Shown here: one piece after another, positions 12,955 to 15,797 of the stretch
Numbering within the stretch: the stretch's first letter is position 1
Layout: every line of letters begins with the position of its first letter
NCBI GenBank assembly: GCA_947632575.1
Contig: CANRPV010000017.1
Location: forward strand, 1-15,797
Direction: 5' to 3'
Length of the DNA: 15,797 nucleotides
Source: an uncultured Eggerthellaceae bacterium
GTDB lineage: Bacteria > Actinomycetota > Coriobacteriia > Coriobacteriales > Eggerthellaceae
The notes under the pieces: model-generated
Databases searched by the model: none
The model's input: the letters and a program-made list of their open reading frames with translations, nothing else
What the model was told of the DNA's origin: nothing
Position numbers and translations under genes: made by a program

Positions 12955-14067
12955 ATGGCGATGCGGTTGAAAAGCATCAAGTTTTGGAACTTTCGAAATT
13001 ATGAGTCATTTGATTTAGACGACATCAAAGACATTACGATCCTCGTTGGCGAAAACGCTGTCGGCAAAACTAATATCATCGAGGGGGTTCAGCTTCTCAC
13101 CAGCCTTAGTTCTTTCCGTCATGCTCCCATAGGGCAGCTCCTTCGACGAGGGAATAACCAGGGACGTCTGGAAGCCTTTCTTTGTGACGATCAACGTCAG
13201 CTTGATCTTGAGCTCCTATTAGAAGGACAGACGAGAAAATATAGGCTGAACGGAAAAGGGAAGCGAGCAGCAGATCTTAAAGGACTTCTTCCGGCGGTGA
13301 CTTTTACCCCCGATGATCTCAATCTCATTAAGGGATCCCCAGGAGGAAGGCGCCATGCTCTTGATGAGCTGGGGTCTCAGGTCTCTTCTCATTATCATGC
13401 GGTTATAAAAGATTTCGAAAAGATCCTGCACCATAAAAACCACCTGTTAAAAGAAGAGGCAAATCCAACGTTGCTCGATAGCATCGACGAGCTCTTCATC
13501 GTTTGCGGTGCTACGCTTGTTTGTTATAGAGCCGCCTTGTCAAAGAAACTCTTCCCTTATATGAAGGAGGAATACGCCAGGTTGGCATCCGAGGAGTCTC
13601 TCGAGTGTTTTTATGTCCCGTCGTGGATAAAGGCGGACGAGGCGGACATTACTTTCACGAAGGAAGAGGCTCGTGAGGCGCTTGCTCAAGCATTGAGCAG
13701 CCATCGAAATGAGGAGATTGCAAGCCATAAGGCTTTAGTGGGACCTCAGGCTGACCGGATTTGGTTTGAGATCAACGGGCTCGATGCTGGTCTTTATGCC
13801 AGCCAAGGGCAACAACGGTCGCTGGTTTTAGCATGGAAGCTTGCCGAGGCATCGGTCATCGAAGATATCTTGGACAAAAAACCTGTACTTTTACTTGACG
13901 ACGTCATGAGCGAGCTTGATGAAAGTCGACGGGAGGCGCTTTTCACTTCTGTGATCTCTAGTGCCCAAAGCTTCATCACAACGGCGAATCTCGCTTACTT
14001 TAACGACGATATGCTTGAAAAGGCGCAGGTTATAAATTTGCCGATCGATAGAGCCGGTGGGATGTAA
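12955..14067 (+). CDS. recF: DNA replication and repair protein RecF
   Basis: SMC-like ATPase that acts with RecO and RecR to load RecA at gapped DNA. The N-terminus MRLKSIKFWNFRNYESFDLD is typical. Walker A GENAVGKT is at 32-39, the ABC-type signature region QGQQRSLVLAWKLAE starts near 283, and Walker B VLLLDDVMSELDESRR near 311. The 370-residue length is normal. GGAAG lies 6 bases upstream of the first ATG; a second ATG two codons later is possible. It is 18 bases after dnaN, so probably co-transcribed, and is followed by the DUF721 gene after a small tandem repeat. Confidence 0.96.
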   Translation: MAMRLKSIKFWNFRNYESFDLDDIKDITILVGENAVGKTNIIEGVQLLTSLSSFRHAPIGQLLRRGNNQGRLEAFLCDDQRQLDLELLLEGQTRKYRLNGKGKRAADLKGLLPAVTFTPDDLNLIKGSPGGRRHALDELGSQVSSHYHAVIKDFEKILHHKNHLLKEEANPTLLDSIDELFIVCGATLVCYRAALSKKLFPYMKEEYARLASEESLECFYVPSWIKADEADITFTKEEAREALAQALSSHRNEEIASHKALVGPQADRIWFEINGLDAGLYASQGQQRSLVLAWKLAEASVIEDILDKKPVLLLDDVMSELDESRREALFTSVISSAQSFITTANLAYFNDDMLEKAQVINLPIDRAGGM

Positions 14068-14103
14068 ATGAGGGTTGTGAATGAGGGATGTGAATGAGTC
14101 ATG
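14067..14103 (+). repeat. 13-bp tandem repeat in the recF-DUF721 junction
   Basis: AATGAGGGTTGTG (14067-14079) and AATGAGGGATGTG (14080-14092) differ at one base, and a third, partial copy starts AATGAG at 14093 and runs into the next ATG. Each copy contains a TGAGGG ribosome-binding-like core. The array begins in the recF stop codon. Confidence 0.7.
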
Positions 14104-14646
14104 AAAAAGCTCGGACGCGAACTCAATAAGCTGGCTCAAGGGGCTGCCGAGGGCAAAGATAAGGAAATGGTTTTGAAAATGCGTCGCGCTATGCAGGTTC
14201 AAACCATGTTTCAAGAGGCCATAGAGTCGATTTACGGCAACAGGGCTCCTTACGTGCTTGAGCACATAAATGCGGTTTACGTCATGGGAGATCCTAAAAC
14301 CCTTCATCTCTACGTGAACGATGCAAGCTTCCGGACGGACTTGATCAATCAGCAATTTTTGATCCAGCTTTATTTCAAGGATCACTTCGGGGAGGAGATC
14401 GTCTCCTTCAAGACCTATCCATCGCGCTTTTCCATGAAGGAACGCCATCCCTATCAAGCGCTGACGGGCGATAATGGGCGATCCCAAGAGAGGCCCCCAC
14501 GCGTTCCTCTTTCAAGAGAGGAGTTCGATGCGGCCGTTCTTGAGAGTCGGTCTATCGAAAATCCCGATGTGAGAAAGGCATTTTTGGCCGCATCTCTTTC
14601 GTCACGAGAGCGCGAAAAGAGAGAACAAGGCGAAAATAGGCTTTAA
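14101..14646 (+). CDS. DUF721/DciA-like protein
   Basis: The position between recF and gyrB is that of the DUF721 gene in actinobacteria. DUF721 includes DciA, which loads the replicative helicase DnaB where DnaC/DnaI are absent (established for the family). Residues ~30-110 fit the domain: FQEAIESIYGNRAP, the strand TLHLYVNDASFRTDLINQQ, then LIQLYFKDHFGEEIVSFKTY. The conserved Trp residues of many DciA proteins are not seen, so the match is moderate. The N-terminus is basic and the C-terminal third is charged and probably disordered. The ATG at 14101 is forced: a TGA lies in frame two codons upstream. The nearest GAGGG is 13 bases away, a long spacing. A 9-codon mini-ORF (14069-14098) ends three bases before this ATG, so reinitiation is possible. 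Confidence 0.8.
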   Translation: MKKLGRELNKLAQGAAEGKDKEMVLKMRRAMQVQTMFQEAIESIYGNRAPYVLEHINAVYVMGDPKTLHLYVNDASFRTDLINQQFLIQLYFKDHFGEEIVSFKTYPSRFSMKERHPYQALTGDNGRSQERPPRVPLSREEFDAAVLESRSIENPDVRKAFLAASLSSREREKREQGENRL

Positions 14647-14700
14647 AGCAAAAAATACCTAAATTGCGAGCAAAAAACCAAAACCAGCCCTTAGATGTCA

Positions 14701-14718
14701 TTAAATTAGCCAATTTAA
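14701..14718. repeat. Inverted repeat upstream of the gyrB promoter
   Basis: TTAAATT (14701-14707) and AATTTAA (14712-14718) form a perfect 7-bp stem around AGCC. An outer CCCTTA/TAAGGG pair (14688-14693, 14716-14721) overlaps it. No T run follows directly, so an operator is as likely as a terminator. The rest of the 179-bp spacer holds the gyrB promoter and leader hairpin. Confidence 0.45.
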
Positions 14719-14750
14719 GGGATTGAACGCTCGTTTTTCGAATATCTGTA

Positions 14751-14759
14751 TGCTAAAAT
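14751..14759 (+). promoter_or_regulatory. gyrB extended -10 promoter
   Basis: TGC followed by TAAAAT, an extended -10, with the predicted start near 14766. No properly spaced -35 is seen (TTGAAC at 14723 is 25 bases away). The 60-base leader contains a hairpin. Confidence 0.5.
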
Positions 14760-14770
14760 ACCTTTATATA

Positions 14771-14795
14771 AAGCGCTAGAGAAAGCGCTTCTTTT
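14771..14795 (+). terminator. Terminator-like hairpin in the gyrB leader
   Basis: AAGCGCT (14771-14777) pairs perfectly with AGCGCTT (14784-14790) around AGAGAA, followed by CTTTTAT. It begins about five bases after the predicted gyrB transcription start and 31 bases before the start codon. It may end recF-operon readthrough or attenuate gyrB. Confidence 0.5.
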
Positions 14796-14825
14796 ATGGC
14801 CAAACTCACTATCTAAGGAGCAGCG

Positions 14826-15797
14826 TTGCCAACGAAATCACACTATGACGGCTCTGATATTCAGGTTCTCGAAGGTCTCGAGGCGGTCCGGAAACGTCCC
14901 GGCATGTACATTGGCTCCACGGGCCCGCGCGGTCTCCATCACCTCGTTTATGAGGTAGTGGACAATTCGGTAGACGAGGCTCTCGCCGGTTGGTGTACCA
15001 ATATCGAGGTATGGATCCACAAAGACAACTCCATAACCGTTGCCGACAATGGTCGCGGTATTCCTATCGACAATCATCCAAAAGAGCACATCCCCACGGT
15101 GGAGGTGGTTCTCACTATTCTTCATGCCGGCGGTAAATTCGGCGGTGAGGGTTACAAGGTATCAGGCGGCCTTCATGGCGTGGGTGTATCGGTCGTAAAC
15201 GCCCTTTCTCGAAAGCTCCAGGTCCAGGTGTGTCGTGACGGTGGCGAATATGAGATGGATTTCGCTTACGGAAAAACCGTCACCAAGCTCCATAAGATCG
15301 GAAACTCCAACAAGCTCGGTACCAAAATCACTTTCTGGCCTGATGAGAGCATCTTCACCGAGACCACCGAGTTCGATTTCGACACCTTAGCGAACCGCTT
15401 CCGCGAAATGTCCTTCCTTAATAAGGGGCTTAAGATCATCTTGCATGATGAGCGCAATCTTGACGAAAAGGGGAAGCCCTATACGGAGGTCTTCCAGGCC
15501 ACAGGCGGCATCGTCGACTTCGTGAAGTATTTGAACGAGGGTAAAGAGACGCTCAACAAGCCCATCTATTTCGAGGCGGAAAACGCGGATGGCACCGTAG
15601 AGGTCGCCTTGCAGTGGTCCACCTCTTATTCGACTACGTCGGTTTTGGCCTTTGCGAACAACATCAACACCCATGACGGTGGCACCCACTTGGATGGTTT
15701 CAAGCAAGCTATCACGCGCACGCTTAATGATTACGCGCGGAGTAAGGGCCTTTTGAAGGAGAAGGAAGCAAACCTCTCCGGTGAAGATGCACGTGAG
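14826..15797 (+). CDS. gyrB: DNA gyrase subunit B (N-terminal part, cut by window edge)
   Basis: ATPase subunit of the type II topoisomerase that introduces negative supercoils. The 324 codons present cover the GHKL ATPase domain and the start of the transducer domain. Visible are IQVLEGLEAVRKRPGMYIGS, YEVVDNSVDEALAG (catalytic Glu and Mg-binding Asn), VADNGRGIP, and the ATP-lid region HAGGKFGGEGYKVSGGLHGVG. The start codon is TTG (first residues MPTKSHYDGSDIQVLE), with AAGGAG five bases upstream; no in-frame ATG comes before the conserved PGMYIG. The frame stays open to the window end, so it is truncated by the window, not broken. It has its own promoter and leader hairpin, 179 bases after the DUF721 gene. 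Confidence 0.97.
   Translation, partial: MPTKSHYDGSDIQVLEGLEAVRKRPGMYIGSTGPRGLHHLVYEVVDNSVDEALAGWCTNIEVWIHKDNSITVADNGRGIPIDNHPKEHIPTVEVVLTILHAGGKFGGEGYKVSGGLHGVGVSVVNALSRKLQVQVCRDGGEYEMDFAYGKTVTKLHKIGNSNKLGTKITFWPDESIFTETTEFDFDTLANRFREMSFLNKGLKIILHDERNLDEKGKPYTEVFQATGGIVDFVKYLNEGKETLNKPIYFEAENADGTVEVALQWSTSYSTTSVLAFANNINTHDGGTHLDGFKQAITRTLNDYARSKGLLKEKEANLSGEDARE

Noticed and set aside
13891..14487. 198-codon open frame on the minus strand across recF and the DUF721 gene
   Set aside because: It lies opposite two genes with clear family or positional support, has no recognisable motif, and is best explained as a shadow frame.
14838..15125. 95-codon open frame on the minus strand opposite gyrB
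   Set aside because: It is antisense to the highly conserved GyrB ATPase domain; the frame is a by-product of gyrB codon use.
1..15797. CRISPR array, insertion sequence, prophage or defence cassette
   Set aside because: No spaced repeat array, transposase, integrase or nuclease motif was found; all genes but two have clear core functions or positional assignments.

Overview
This window reads as the chromosomal replication-origin region of an actinobacterium, most likely of the class Coriobacteriia (inference; moderate confidence). The order dnaN-recF-DUF721/DciA-like-gyrB is the usual actinobacterial one. The GyrB N-terminus, a short YidC without a lipoprotein signal, and a R3H/KH Jag protein without a Jag-N domain all fit. 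About 0.6 kb of AT-rich DNA at 11180-11835, with a perfect tandem pair of DnaA boxes, is the best origin candidate. Genes diverge from it: a leftward arm on the minus strand and a rightward arm on the plus strand, so most genes are co-oriented with replication.

Left arm, going outward from the origin on the minus strand: a GHKL-ATPase/winged-helix fusion of unknown function (10322-11179), dnaA (8538-10211), an intergenic stretch with origin-like elements (8193-8537), the operon rpmH-rnpA-yidD-yidC-jag closed by a clear terminator at 5935-5960, then rsmG, parA and parB. Two perfect parS sites lie here. One is in front of parA and the other forms codons 1-6 of rsmG. Beyond parB, rlmN is convergent on the plus strand, ddl diverges from it, and an unknown tail-anchored membrane protein gene lies at the edge.

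Right arm: dnaN, recF, a small DUF721/DciA-like gene and the start of gyrB, which runs off the window. gyrB has an extended -10 promoter and a terminator-like hairpin in its leader.

The genes form one functional set. DnaA, the clamp, RecF, the DciA-like protein and gyrase serve replication start and progress. ParABS handles origin segregation. RpmH, RnpA, YidD, YidC and Jag serve ribosome and tRNA maturation and membrane insertion. RsmG and RlmN methylate rRNA, and Ddl makes the peptidoglycan dipeptide. The least explained items are the GHKL-wHTH protein placed between dnaA and the origin, a possible DnaA-trio element downstream of dnaA, recurring AGGT motifs in the origin spacer, and a sharp step in base composition at dnaN. 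Five genes use TTG or GTG starts (rnpA, the GHKL gene, gyrB, parA, parB). No tRNA, rRNA, CRISPR or insertion sequence was seen.
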